Positions 18,728 to 28,086 of a stretch of 64,000 nucleotides of DNA are shown here, one piece after another. A model generated the notes under the pieces. It was not told where the DNA came from. It was given only the letters and a program-made list of their open reading frames with translations, and did no database searches. Source of the DNA: Kappaphycus alvarezii (Eukaryota; Rhodophyta; Florideophyceae; Gigartinales; Solieriaceae); the NCBI GenBank assembly GCA_002205965.3, contig NADL03000550.1, forward strand, positions 310,001-374,000. Reading direction: 5' to 3'. Within the stretch, counting starts at the first letter, position 1; each line of letters begins with the position of its first letter. Made by a program: the position numbers and the translations under genes.

Positions 18728-19937
18728 ATGGATTCCACCGCGTTGATCGAGCTGGAAAATAAATATGGGGCGCATAACTACCATCCTATTCCCGTCGTAA
18801 TCAGTCGTGGTGAAGGGGTTCACGTCTGGGACGTTGAGAACAGACGGTATCTCGACTTTCTGTCGGCGTATTCCGCGGTTAATCAGGGTCATTGTCATCC
18901 GAAAATTCTGAAGACGCTGAGCGAACAAGCATCGCGGCTGACGCTGACTTCCCGGGCTTTTTTCAATGATGTCCTCGGCCCTTACACCAAATTCATCACA
19001 GAGTATTTTGGTTATGACAAAGTTCTTCCGATGAACACGGGAGTTGAAGGTGGCGAGACCGCCGTCAAGATCTGTCGCAAGTGGGGCTATGAGAAGAAGG
19101 GGATCCCGGAGAATCAGGCGCAGATCGTTTTTGTTCGTGGGAACTTTTGGGGTCGAACCGTAGCTGCGGTTTCAACCAGTGACGACCCTGATTGTTATTC
19201 GGGATTTGGCCCCTATACCCCTGGGTTTCCAACGATCCCCTACAATGACCTCGGTGCGCTTGAGCGTGCTCTCGAAAACCCCCACGTTGCGGGTTTCATG
19301 GTCGAGCCGATTCAGGGCGAGGCGGGCGTGGTGGTCCCGGACGAGGGCTACCTCAAGCGCGCCAAGAGCTGTGCCGAGCAAACAACGTTTTGTTGATCTG
19401 CGACGAGGTGCAGACTGGCCTCGGACGCACCGGGCGCCTGCTGGCTTCGGATTACGAGGGTGTCAAGCCCGATTTGCTGATCCTCGGCAAGGCTCTCTCC
19501 GGGGATTTCTCCCGGTTTCGGCGGTATTGGCCGACAATGCGGTCATGGAGGTGATCCGGCCGGGTGAACATGGTTCCACGTATGGTGGTAACCCGTTGGC
19601 GTGCGCGGTGGCGATCACGGCACTCGAGGTTCTACGCGACGAGAAGTTAACGGAGAATGCGGCCGAGCTGGGCGAGATTTTTCGTGATGAGCTTAGCCGC
19701 CTCGACTATCCGTGGATCCGCACGGTGCGTGGCAAGGGCCTGCTCAATGCTGTAGTGATCGACCCGTCGCATAAAAAGAGCGCTTGGGAGATCTGCCTCG
19801 CGCTGAAAGATAAGGGTTTGTTGGCCAAGCCGACCCACGATCATATCATCCGATTTGCCCCGCCTCTGGTGATCACCGAAGCTGAGCTTCGAAGCGGGTT
19901 GGATATCATCACGTCTGTGCTCGCCGAAAACGCCTGA
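18728..19937 (+). CDS. rocD: Ornithine aminotransferase, two frameshifts
   Basis: Class III PLP aminotransferase converting ornithine and 2-oxoglutarate to glutamate semialdehyde and glutamate. The N-terminal half reads [20 protein letters not shown] ... [17 protein letters not shown], diagnostic of the ornithine branch. Frame changes occur at the AAA of 19380-19382 and the GGGG of 19501-19504. Adding one base to each restores [18 protein letters not shown] and the PLP-lysine block LGKALSGG. The C-terminal part includes [16 protein letters not shown] and [15 protein letters not shown]. About 403 residues, normal. AGGAG lies eight bases before the ATG. Confidence 0.92.
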
Positions 19938-19962
19938 TACGCGGGTGATTCGGAGCCGTGAA

Positions 19963-19996
19963 ACGCTGAGGCTCGGGTATGATCGAGTCTCAGCGT
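19963..19996. terminator. Bidirectional hairpin terminator between rocD and rarD
   Basis: An inverted repeat between convergent genes: ACGCTGAG pairs with CTCAGCGT, extended inward by CTCG/CGAG across one G-T position, leaving an 8-base loop. It is preceded by AA and followed by ATTT, which suits a weak bidirectional terminator. Confidence 0.6.
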
Positions 19997-20032
19997 ATTT
20001 GTGCGGTCTTTGGCGAGAATTCTCTGCGCGTC

Positions 20033-20980
20033 TCATCCACTGCGCTGGCCTCCGAGCTCACGTGCAACTACAACCGAGCGTCGCCGATGGCGCGTTTCGA
20101 GTGAATAGAGCGCGAGCGCGCTCCAAATGAAAGCAAAGGCCGCAATGTACGCGGCGCTCAGGTGTTCGTCGAAAACCCACACCGCCAGGAGAAACTGCAT
20201 GCTCGGCGTGACGTACTGAAAGAAACCCAGCGTGCTCAAAGTCAGGCGTTTTGCCGCCTCGGCGAATGAGATCAGGGGCAGCGCCGTCAATACACCGGCA
20301 ACGATCAAGAGCAGCGCGGTGGCCGCGTTATCATCGAATGACAGCTCGTTATGCGACGCGCGAAAATAAATGTAGCCGAGAGCCATCGGGGTGAGAATCA
20401 GTCCTTCGATTTGCATGCCGACTAACGCGTCTACCGACGCCAATTTTCGAACTAATCCGTAGCAGGAAAAGGAAGTACCTAGAGTCAGAGCGATCCAGGC
20501 GGGCGTGCTCGTGCCGATGATGAGTATCACCACGCCCGTAGCCGCAAGAAAAACAGCGGCGAGCTGAAAGCGCCGGAGGCGTTCCCCCAAAAAGACCGTG
20601 CCAAGAACGACATTGAATAGCGGATTGATGTAGTATCCCAAGCTCGCTTCCAGGACACGGTCGTTGAAGACGGCCCATATGAAGGCCAGCCAGTTTATGG
20701 CCACCAGAATTGAACTCAGCGTTAGCCAAGCGACGATGCGGGGTTGGCGAAGGAAGTGAAGAGCGCGATTCAACTGTCCGACAACCGCCAGTAATCCGGT
20801 GGAGAAAATGAGTGCCCACACGATGCGATGGGCTAGAACCTCAAGGGGGTTAACGTGCTCGAGGGCCTTGTAGTAAAGCGGTATGAAGCTCCACGTGCCA
20901 AATGCGCCGAGAGCGTAGAGACCGCCGTAGCGAGCCGAGGGTTTTTTGAGGGTGTGCTCGATCATGGACTTGGAGCTCAT
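20033..20980 (-). CDS. rarD: RarD-type EamA transporter
   Basis: A 315-residue inner-membrane protein of the drug/metabolite transporter superfamily with ten hydrophobic segments. RarD-specific blocks include GAFGTWSFIPLYYKAL near the N-terminus, LGYYINPLFNVVLGTVFLGERL in the middle and LGFFQYVTPSMQFLLAVWVFDE in the second half. E. coli RarD was linked to chloramphenicol sensitivity; the natural substrate is unknown. Convergent with rocD. Confidence 0.9.
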   Translation of the reverse strand: MSSKSMIEHTLKKPSARYGGLYALGAFGTWSFIPLYYKALEHVNPLEVLAHRIVWALIFSTGLLAVVGQLNRALHFLRQPRIVAWLTLSSILVAINWLAFIWAVFNDRVLEASLGYYINPLFNVVLGTVFLGERLRRFQLAAVFLAATGVVILIIGTSTPAWIALTLGTSFSCYGLVRKLASVDALVGMQIEGLILTPMALGYIYFRASHNELSFDDNAATALLLIVAGVLTALPLISFAEAAKRLTLSTLGFFQYVTPSMQFLLAVWVFDEHLSAAYIAAFAFIWSALALYSLETRHRRRSVVVARELGGQRSG

Positions 20981-21127
20981 CCTTGCAGGTTTGATGGTGG
21001 CGAGCCCTCGGAGTCACGTTCTCCATGACAGCGTGGCCGCGAGGTCAGCCGAGAATTTCTTCGTCGGCTGAACGCGAGAAGTCGACCTTCCCGCGTTTCC
21101 TGTAACTGATCGAGTGTTCTCGGCCTC

Positions 21128-21655
21128 TTAGAGGGTGTCCTGACCCTTCTCCCAATTGCACGGGCACGGCGCTCCCGATTGCAGGCCGTCGAGGACGCGA
21201 AGGACTTCTTTGGGGCTTCTGCCCACCGCCAAGTCGTTCACCGCGACAAAGCGGATGACATCATCCGGGTCTACGATGAAAGTCGCGCGTAAGCAGACGC
21301 CTTCGGTTTTATGAAGGATACCGAGCGCGCCTGAGAGGTCACGCCTCACGTCCGATAGGAGTGGAAACGGGAGATCTTTGAGGTCGGCATGGCTGTTTCG
21401 CCAGGCCAACTGAACCGCATCGCTGTCGGTGCTGGCTCCGAGCACCACGGCGTTGCGCTCGACGAAATCGCCGTGCAAACGTCCGAATTCGGTGATTTCG
21501 GTCGGGCATAAGGCGGTGAAGGCCTTGGGGTAGAAAAAGTAGACTTTCCATTGACCGGGATAACTCGCCTCCGTGATCGGTTCGACGTCTTTCATGTTGG
21601 CCGAAACGACGGCCTTCACCTGGAATTGAGGAAATTTATCTCCAACCGTGAGCAT
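21128..21655 (-). CDS. ahpC: Alkyl hydroperoxide reductase-type peroxiredoxin
   Basis: Two-cysteine peroxiredoxin reducing hydrogen peroxide and organic hydroperoxides. The peroxidatic Cys is in PKAFTALCPTEITEFG, and the C-terminal block SGAPCPCNWEKGQDTL carries resolving cysteines in the arrangement of the actinobacterial AhpC. About 175 residues from the ATG giving MLTVGDKFPQF; an upstream in-frame ATG adds an unconserved 17 residues. No ahpD or ahpF is adjacent, so the reductant is not evident. Divergently transcribed from oxyR, the classical arrangement for oxidative-stress control. Confidence 0.92.
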   Translation of the reverse strand: MLTVGDKFPQFQVKAVVSANMKDVEPITEASYPGQWKVYFFYPKAFTALCPTEITEFGRLHGDFVERNAVVLGASTDSDAVQLAWRNSHADLKDLPFPLLSDVRRDLSGALGILHKTEGVCLRATFIVDPDDVIRFVAVNDLAVGRSPKEVLRVLDGLQSGAPCPCNWEKGQDTL

Positions 21656-21740
21656 ATGCTGATCAACGCTTTCTTCGGGGCTAAGAGGTGATGATGCGGG
21701 CGGCACCCCGCCGGCCGCAGCGCCAAACTAAGCCCTGCTT

Positions 21741-21785
21741 CTGATAATGCAAATTGTAATGGTCGATGAATGTGATAGTTATTGG
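21741..21785. promoter_or_regulatory. Candidate OxyR binding region between ahpC and oxyR
   Basis: The 132-base divergent region contains an AT-rich stretch with spaced GATA and GATAG/TTAT half-motifs (for example GATAGTTATTG at 21774-21784), reminiscent of the spaced ATAG/CTAT elements of OxyR sites. The rest of the region is GC-rich. Assignment rests on position and loose motif similarity. Confidence 0.35.
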
Positions 21786-21787
21786 TG

Positions 21788-22809
21788 ATGAGCGATCGCG
21801 ACGATCTCGTAGATGTCGACGGCCGAGTTCGACCGACGCTTCGCCAGCTCGAGTATTTTGTGGCGGTGGCTGAGACTTTGAATTTTCGCGAAGCGGCCCT
21901 GCGTGTGTACGTCAGTCAACCGGCGCTTTCAGCTCAGATTCAACAACTCGAAGATTTTCTAGGTGTCCAGCTTTTCGAGCGGAACCGGCGTCGTGTTCTG
22001 ATCACCAGGGCTGGAAGTGCCGCTCTCGCTTCGGCTCGTCAGGTGCTGCGCGAGGTCGACGGTCTCGTCGATACCGCGCGTGGTTGGCAGTGCCCCCTCG
22101 GCAAGACCCTCCATCTTGGGGTGATTCCGACGATTGCCCCGTACATGCTTCCGGTGGCTCTGCCGAGGGTTCGCCGGCGGTATCCAGAGCTTCGCCTGGT
22201 GCTCTTTGAAGAGCGCACCTCGGTTTTGTTGCAGATGTTGGGTGAGGGGCGGCTGGATGCTGCCCTGTTGGCGTTGCCGCACGGACGAGGGGATCTCACC
22301 GATCGACCGCTGTTCGAGGAAGCTTTTTTCGTCGCCGTCCCCCGAGGTCACCATCTCGCTCGCCGTGAGGAAGTCCATGCGCACGCTCTGCGAGATGAGG
22401 GTGTCCTTCTTTTAGAAGATGGTCATTGCTTGCGCGATCAAACCCTGGCGATCTGCCAAAGTGCCGGCGCCCACGAACTGATGGATCTCCGGGCGAGCAG
22501 TCTCTCCACGCTCCTGCAGATGGTGCGCGGTGGGATCGGGATCACCATGGTCCCGAGATGGCGATCCCTCGCGAGACGCTGGGGGGCGACGAGCTCAAGG
22601 TGATTCCTTTTGCTGCCCCGTCACCTCGGCGCACGGTGGCCTTGAGTTGGCGAAAAAGTGCGCGAGACTCCGTTGACCTCGAACTTCTCGCACAGACCCT
22701 CGCCGATGGGTGGCCCAAGGTGGAGAAAATTCAAGGTCGATGCCGAACGACCTCTCGTATACGGGCAAGCTCCACCGACTCGTCCCAAGCTTCCGACAGG
22801 TGCCGGTAG
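21788..22809 (+). CDS. oxyR: OxyR peroxide-sensing LysR regulator, one frameshift near C-terminus
   Basis: LysR-type regulator. The N-terminal winged helix-turn-helix reads TLRQLEYFVAVAETLNFREA...VSQPALSAQIQQLE. The effector domain contains LLEDGHCLRDQTLAIC, with two cysteines spaced as in the redox switch Cys199/Cys208 of E. coli OxyR, so peroxide sensing by a disulfide is expected. One G is missing at ~22555; the correct frame continues with GGDELKVIPFAAPSPRRTVALSWRK. The C-terminal ~20 residues beyond VEKIQG overlap the converging lipoprotein gene and may be spurious. An ATG is chosen two codons after a TTG. Confidence 0.9.
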
Positions 22810-23201
22810 CGGACTGGGCAGCGATTGTCGTCATCGAGCTTGCCTTGAACAATGGCTGGGTGCCATTGAGTAGCAGGCCAGTCGACCCACACTTCGTCTC
22901 CCGGTTCGCAGGCCGCGCTGCGGCCTCCTGAGGCATCGCGATAGAGTCGTGAACGAGCAACGCGCTCGTACCATCGTCGGCCGGGCTCCAAATACTCGAC
23001 CTCGCAGGTGCCGTCCTCGCTCTGATCGCGAATGACGCGGGCCAAATAAAGCCGAGCTGGCCACGCCACCTCGACCTCAGCACTGCTTTGGCAGAGTGCT
23101 GGGTCGTCAAGGCTGGGAGCGACACGGCTACTCGCGCAACTCGAGGCGATGAGACTCCAAACGAGGGCGAAGGGTGTGACGGGCGAGCTATGGAGAACCA
23201 T
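22731..23201 (-). CDS. Lipoprotein with two Tudor/Agenet-like repeats
   Basis: A 156-residue protein with a lipoprotein signal (FALVWSLIASSC, lipobox Cys ~residue 22). The mature chain has two ~50-residue repeats, each starting with a hydrophobic WPA segment and ending in a charged RYR/EY strand: WPARLYLARVIRDQ...EVEYLEPG, then WPATQWHPAIVQGK...VRYRHLSE. The pattern resembles small SH3-like barrels of the Tudor/Agenet type. No characterised bacterial homologue comes to mind. It overlaps the 3' end of oxyR by ~79 bases, so one of the two ends may be wrong. Confidence 0.55.
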   Translation of the reverse strand: MVLHSSPVTPFALVWSLIASSCASSRVAPSLDDPALCQSSAEVEVAWPARLYLARVIRDQSEDGTCEVEYLEPGRRWYERVARSRLYRDASGGRSAACEPGDEVWVDWPATQWHPAIVQGKLDDDNRCPVRYRHLSEAWDESVELARIREVVRHRP

Positions 23202-23286
23202 GGGCGGAGAGTTTGCCCGAGGCCGGTTCGAGGAGCAAAGGCTTGTTTGCGTTGAGAAAGATGTGAACTTGGGGCATCTGAGAGGG

Positions 23287-24375
23287 GTGAAGAAACAAGG
23301 CTTGAGCGATGGTCAATCTGCTGAGGAGCTTTTGCCCACCCTCGCGCGCTACCTCGACTATTTTCATCTGCTGACGGAGGTGGGCAAGACCCTGACGTCA
23401 ACCCTAAACCGCGAGGAATTGATCGAGGCTTTGATGCGATCGGTCAATCAGCTGATGGAACCCCAAGACTGGTCGTTGCTTCTGCTCGATATCGACACCG
23501 GCGAGCTGGTTTTTGATGTGGTGGTGGGTCCGTCTGCTGAGACCATCAAGAATCTCAGGCTACCGATGGGTGAGGGGATCGCGGGCTGGGTTGCTGAACA
23601 TCGTGAACCAACGTTGGTCGCTAAACCCGCCGAGGACCCGCGTTTTATGTCACGGCTGGATGAAGCCACGCATTTGGTGACACGAAGCGTGCTTGCGGTG
23701 CCGTTGATTTGCCGCGACGAGCTGCTCGGGGTGCTTCAATTGGTGCGCACCGGCGAGGCTACCGAGCCCTACAACGACCAGGATCTGGAGGTCATAGCGC
23801 CTTTGGCTGATTTTGTGGCTATCGCTCTGGATAATGCACGATCGTTTCAACGGGTCGAGGAGTTGACCCTGGTGGACGACTGGACCGGATTGTTCAATGC
23901 TCGCTACTTACGCCAGGTTTTGCCCAACGAACTCATGCGGGCTCAGCGTTATTTTCACGGACTTTCGCTTCTTTTCGTTGATCTCGACAATTTCAAACGG
24001 GTGAACGACACCTATGGTCACCCCGTAGGTTCGGAGCTTTTACGAGAGGTCGCCCAGTTCATCCGCGAGACCACTCGCGAAACCGATCGCACGGCGCGCT
24101 ACGGTGGTGATGAATTCGTCGTCATCGCGCCCCATACGACTAAAACCGAGGCTCTTCAACTCGCTGAGCGCTTGGGTTCGCACCTGGCCCGTGCCGATTT
24201 TACGGCGGGACGGGTCTCTGGGCTTCGGGTGACCGCTAGCATCGGTGTTGCGTCGTATCCGGACAACGCAAAGACGAGCGCGGAGCTGGTCGATTCTGCC
24301 GACCGTGCCATGTATATGTCCAAGGCGCGCGGAAGAAATCATGTGTTTGACGCGAGCCAGCTCGGGCCGCGCTAG
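23287..24375 (+). CDS. GAF-GGDEF diguanylate cyclase
   Basis: Soluble c-di-GMP synthase. A GAF sensor domain (~residues 15-190, with GEGIAGWVAEHREPTLV and SVLAVPLICRDELLGVLQL) precedes a GGDEF domain (~195-355). The active-site signature is intact (RYGGDEFVV), as are the metal-binding FVDLDNFKRVNDTYGH and ASIGVASYPDNAKTS blocks. No obvious RxxD inhibitory site is seen just before GGDEF. The start is uncertain: I take a GTG after GAGAGG, because an ATG at 23200 would overlap the start of the divergent lipoprotein. The regulated process cannot be told from context. Confidence 0.87.
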   Translation: MKKQGLSDGQSAEELLPTLARYLDYFHLLTEVGKTLTSTLNREELIEALMRSVNQLMEPQDWSLLLLDIDTGELVFDVVVGPSAETIKNLRLPMGEGIAGWVAEHREPTLVAKPAEDPRFMSRLDEATHLVTRSVLAVPLICRDELLGVLQLVRTGEATEPYNDQDLEVIAPLADFVAIALDNARSFQRVEELTLVDDWTGLFNARYLRQVLPNELMRAQRYFHGLSLLFVDLDNFKRVNDTYGHPVGSELLREVAQFIRETTRETDRTARYGGDEFVVIAPHTTKTEALQLAERLGSHLARADFTAGRVSGLRVTASIGVASYPDNAKTSAELVDSADRAMYMSKARGRNHVFDASQLGPR

Positions 24376-24398
24376 CACCGATCAAGCGATAGGATCCT

Positions 24399-24877
24399 AT
24401 GCCTTTAAGACGACAGGACGTGCTGGAGCGCTACCACGATGGTCCGGACAGCGGTGTATTCACCGACGGGAGCGCGACCCGAATCCCGGCCCCGGAGGTT
24501 GGGGGGCGGTTTACGTTCGTGATGGTGAAATCGTGGACGAGCGTCGTGGCTGTGAGGAGCACACCACCAATAATCGCATGGAGCTTGTCGCCCTCATCCA
24601 GGGTTATCAGATGGTTCCCCCTGGGGTCTCTGCGACGATCTATTCCGACAGCAATCTTGCGGTTCAAACGATAAATGTCTGGGCTGCTCAGTGGCGAGCC
24701 CGTGGTTGGAGGCGATCGGGTGGCCGCATCAAGAATCTCGACCTCGTCCAAGAGCTCTTTGCACTAGCCGGTGCTCGTCCGGATCTTGAGCTGCGCTGGA
24801 TCAAAGCACATCAAGGGTTCCGATGGAATGAGTACGCCGACGCGCTCGCCTCGGCCTATCTTCGCGAAGCCCTTTAG
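24399..24877 (+). CDS. rnhA: Ribonuclease HI, one frameshift
   Basis: Degrades the RNA strand of RNA-DNA hybrids. All four catalytic acids are present: Asp in FTDGSAT, Glu in NNRMELVALIQG, Asp in IYSDSNLAVQTI and Asp in RWNEYADALA. KAHQG precedes the last of these. The frame changes at the CCC of 24478-24480; one added C gives DGSATPNPGPGGWGAVYV, the family consensus. About 159 residues, normal length. It lies 23 bases after the diguanylate cyclase and 85 before recC, so it could share their transcript. Confidence 0.9.
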
Positions 24878-24962
24878 CCGGTGCACCGGAATGGTCATTC
24901 AGTTGCTCTGAAGCCGATGCGTCGGACATATGGACGATTCGCGCAAGGGGAGAGCCTGATTG

Positions 24963-27900
24963 ATGCGGTCTAGCTTCTGGGTGCATCGAAGCAACTCGAT
25001 GGAAGCGTTAGTGGCCGTTCTCGGAGAGATTTTGGAGTCGCCGCTCAGTTCGCCGTTGACCTCCGAGGTGGTGATCGTTCCTAGCGCTGGGATCGGTCGC
25101 TGGCTAGCTCGAGAACTCGCCACACACTTTGGCGTTCAGCTCGGGGCCGATTTTGCGGCGCCTCGAAAAGTCGTCGCGCACATCTTACACACTCATTTGG
25201 GTTCTGAAGATGCCTACACGCCGATGGTGGTGACCGAGAATCTCGCCGAGATCCTGGCCGACTTCGACGATGAACGGATCCAAGGGTATGTGCACGACGA
25301 CGCTGTGCGGCGCTTGGCTCTCGCACGACGCCTGGCGAAGCTCTACGACCGCTATGTGATCTATCGTCCGGACTGGGCTCTTTCGGGATTTCTCGCGAAC
25401 GGTACCCATTGGCAAGCCCGCTTATGGCGTCTATTGGTAGCTCGCTTGGGTGAGGAGCATTTTGCCTCCCGTTGGTCTCGTGCGCTCAGAGGCATGCAAC
25501 ACGATGATCACGGCGGGCTGCCAGAGCGTCTCAGCATTTTTGCGTTGAGTGCACTGCCACCGAGCTACGTCAGCATCTTTGAGACACTGGCTCGAAGCCG
25601 ACCGGTTCACTTCTTGATGCTGTCACCGAGTGCTGGGTTTTGGCAGCCAGCAACCGCGCAGCTTCCGTTGTTTGAACAGAGCGACGATGGTGCTCCTCTC
25701 CTGCGATTTGCAGCAGCACCAGCCGCTGAGTTCTCCGCCTTATTGGAGGATCGGCTCCCGAAGCACGGGGTCGAGAGCTATGCCGATCCGGGTTTCGGCA
25801 CGCTTCTAGGCGCGCTGCAATCGAGGATCTTGGGCTCATCAGCCCGAACCGGCGCCGGTGATCGCGTTCGCGAGCGCCGCATCGACCACACGGCGGACGC
25901 CAGCGTGCAGATCCATTCGTGCCATAGCCCAACGCGTGAAGCCGAGGTGATCCACGACGAGCTACTCGACTGCTTCGGGCGTGACCCCAACCTGACGCCT
26001 GATCGCGTCGCCATCGCGGTACCGTCCCTTGAGGAGTACGCCGCAGTCGTGACCCGGGTTTTCAATAGCCGTGGGTGTTTGCCCATCACTCTGGTCGAGC
26101 GACACCTCGGTGCGACTGATCCCGAGCTTCGGGCTTTAAGCGCTTGGATCGAGGCCCTCGATGGTCGTGCGAGTTCTGCGCAGATCCTCGACCTCTTGGA
26201 CCATGAACCGATCCGGTCTTGGTTGGCTATCGAGTGGCGGGATCTCGAGACACTTCGACATTGGGTGGCTAACGCGGAGATCCGCTGGGGACTCGATGCC
26301 GAGCATCGCCAAAGCTTTGGGCAACCCGCAGACGATCTGGGCACATGGTCTTTTGGCCTCGAGCGTTTGTGGTTGGGTTTTGCCGTCGCAGATGAGGGTG
26401 GTGGTGCGCCACTTTATGGTCGTGTCGTACCGGTGGATCGTGTGCGTTCGGATGATCTTGGGCTCTTGGTCGCCCTCGACCGACTGGTCGAAGCGCTTCG
26501 TGACGACCTGCGCTACACGGCGTCCTCTCGCACGTTAAAGACGTGGCGAGATTTTGGCGAGGGTCTTCTCCAACGGTTTTCCAAGGCAACATCTCAGCTC
26601 CGTGTGTTTTTTGAGCAAGACACCCTCGAGCTGGTGCGATCTGAACGGACCCACGCGGACTATCCATGGCGCGCCGCCCGCGAGTTGCTCATGGATCCGC
26701 TTCTGAACCGACGTTGGATATCGCGTTTTTTCTCAGGGTCAGTGAGTGTTGGAGAGCTGGCTTCTCTGTCAGCTATCCCCTTCGACGTGATCGCGCTGCT
26801 TGGCATGAGCGAAGGCGGGTTTCCGACACCGGTGTTCCACGATTCGCTTGACCGCACCCGACGGGCCCGCAGAATCGGGGATCCGCATCCTGTGGCGCAA
26901 GACTATCAGCTCTTTCTCAATGCGCTGCTGGGTGCGCGGAAGACCTTGATCGTCAGCTACGTAGGCCGCAGCATTAAGGATAATCGCAAGCGGGCGCCTT
27001 CGCCGGTGGTCGCTGAGCTCCTGGCGACGCTGAGTGAGCTCGGGGTGGGTGAAGATCTGATCCAGGAGCACGCCCTCCACGGATTCAATGAGCGCCGGTA
27101 CCACAACGATCTCGAGCTTTCTAGCCGCCGTCCAGCGTCGCCGATACGAGATGGACAGACAGCGGCACTTCTCCATCGACCTCGTCCCAACGTGGTGCCG
27201 ACCGTCCTCGCCCTCGACGATTTGATCGGGTTACTCAAGGACGCGCCACGTTATTTTTGGGAGCACGTTCTCGCCGCCCGAGATGACTTAGCGCTGAGCT
27301 TGCCCGATGAGCGTGAAGCTCTCGAGGCTCCCACCGGTCTGCGACGTTGGCAGGCGATCAACGATTTCATCGGCGCTGCCGACAACGATAGGTCCAACGC
27401 TCATCGGCTCAAGCGTGCACAGCGATGCGGTTTCCTGCCCTTGGGCACACTGGGGCAGCTTGCCGCCGAGCGCCTTGACCGTGAAGCTCACCGAATTGTG
27501 CGCCGAGGTGTGGAGCACGGCCTTTTAGACGCTACTGAATCCGCCAGGATTGATTGTGATGTAGGGGGAGTTCGGCTCATCGGCAGAATTGATGGCGTCG
27601 TGAACCGACGCCGTGTTTTGGCGACGGCGTCTCGTATCGATGAAGGCCCTGATCTTGGGTTTGGGTATCTCATCTGGCTGGGAGTGCCGCTGGCGTGATC
27701 GATGAGAGCGTCGTGGTCGGCTTGGACGGCGAACGTCGCGCATCAACCCTTGGCTATCGTCGTGTGGACCATACTCGCAAACTGATCGGCGAACTCATCG
27801 AGATCTTCGTTCTCGGCTCGCGGATCCCGCTACCGCTTTTTCGCCACGCGTCTTGTGAATACGTTAAGGCGCGTGGTCTAGGCCGCAGCGATAAACGGCG

Positions 27901-28086
27901 CGGCAAAGCGCCTTGAACAGCTACGACCAGCGTGACAGTCGTGATGCCCGGGCTCGCTTGCAGCGTTTGTTCCCTCAACCCGAAATCATTCTGAGTGGCG
28001 ACCCGGTCTACGGTGAAAATGATGCTGAGTTTGCTGCCTTGGCTTTGCGAGTCTACCGGCCGTTATTCGATCATATAGTCCGGTGA
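24963..28086 (+). CDS. recC: Exodeoxyribonuclease V gamma subunit RecC, two frameshifts
   Basis: Chi-scanning, non-catalytic subunit of RecBCD. The chain of ~1,040 residues begins FWVHRSNSMEALVAVLGEIL, and shows VVIVPSAGIGRWLARELA, YRPDWALSGF and LRVFFEQDTLELVRSERTHA-like helicase-fold blocks, then FDVIALLGMSEGGFP and RTRRARRIGDPHPVAQDYQL typical of RecC. Frame changes near 27694 (missing G) and in the AAA at ~27903 are needed to reach the C-terminus (SYDQRDSRDARARLQRLF ... RVYRPLFDHIV). AGGGGAG precedes the ATG. The stop overlaps the GTG start of recB. Confidence 0.92.
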
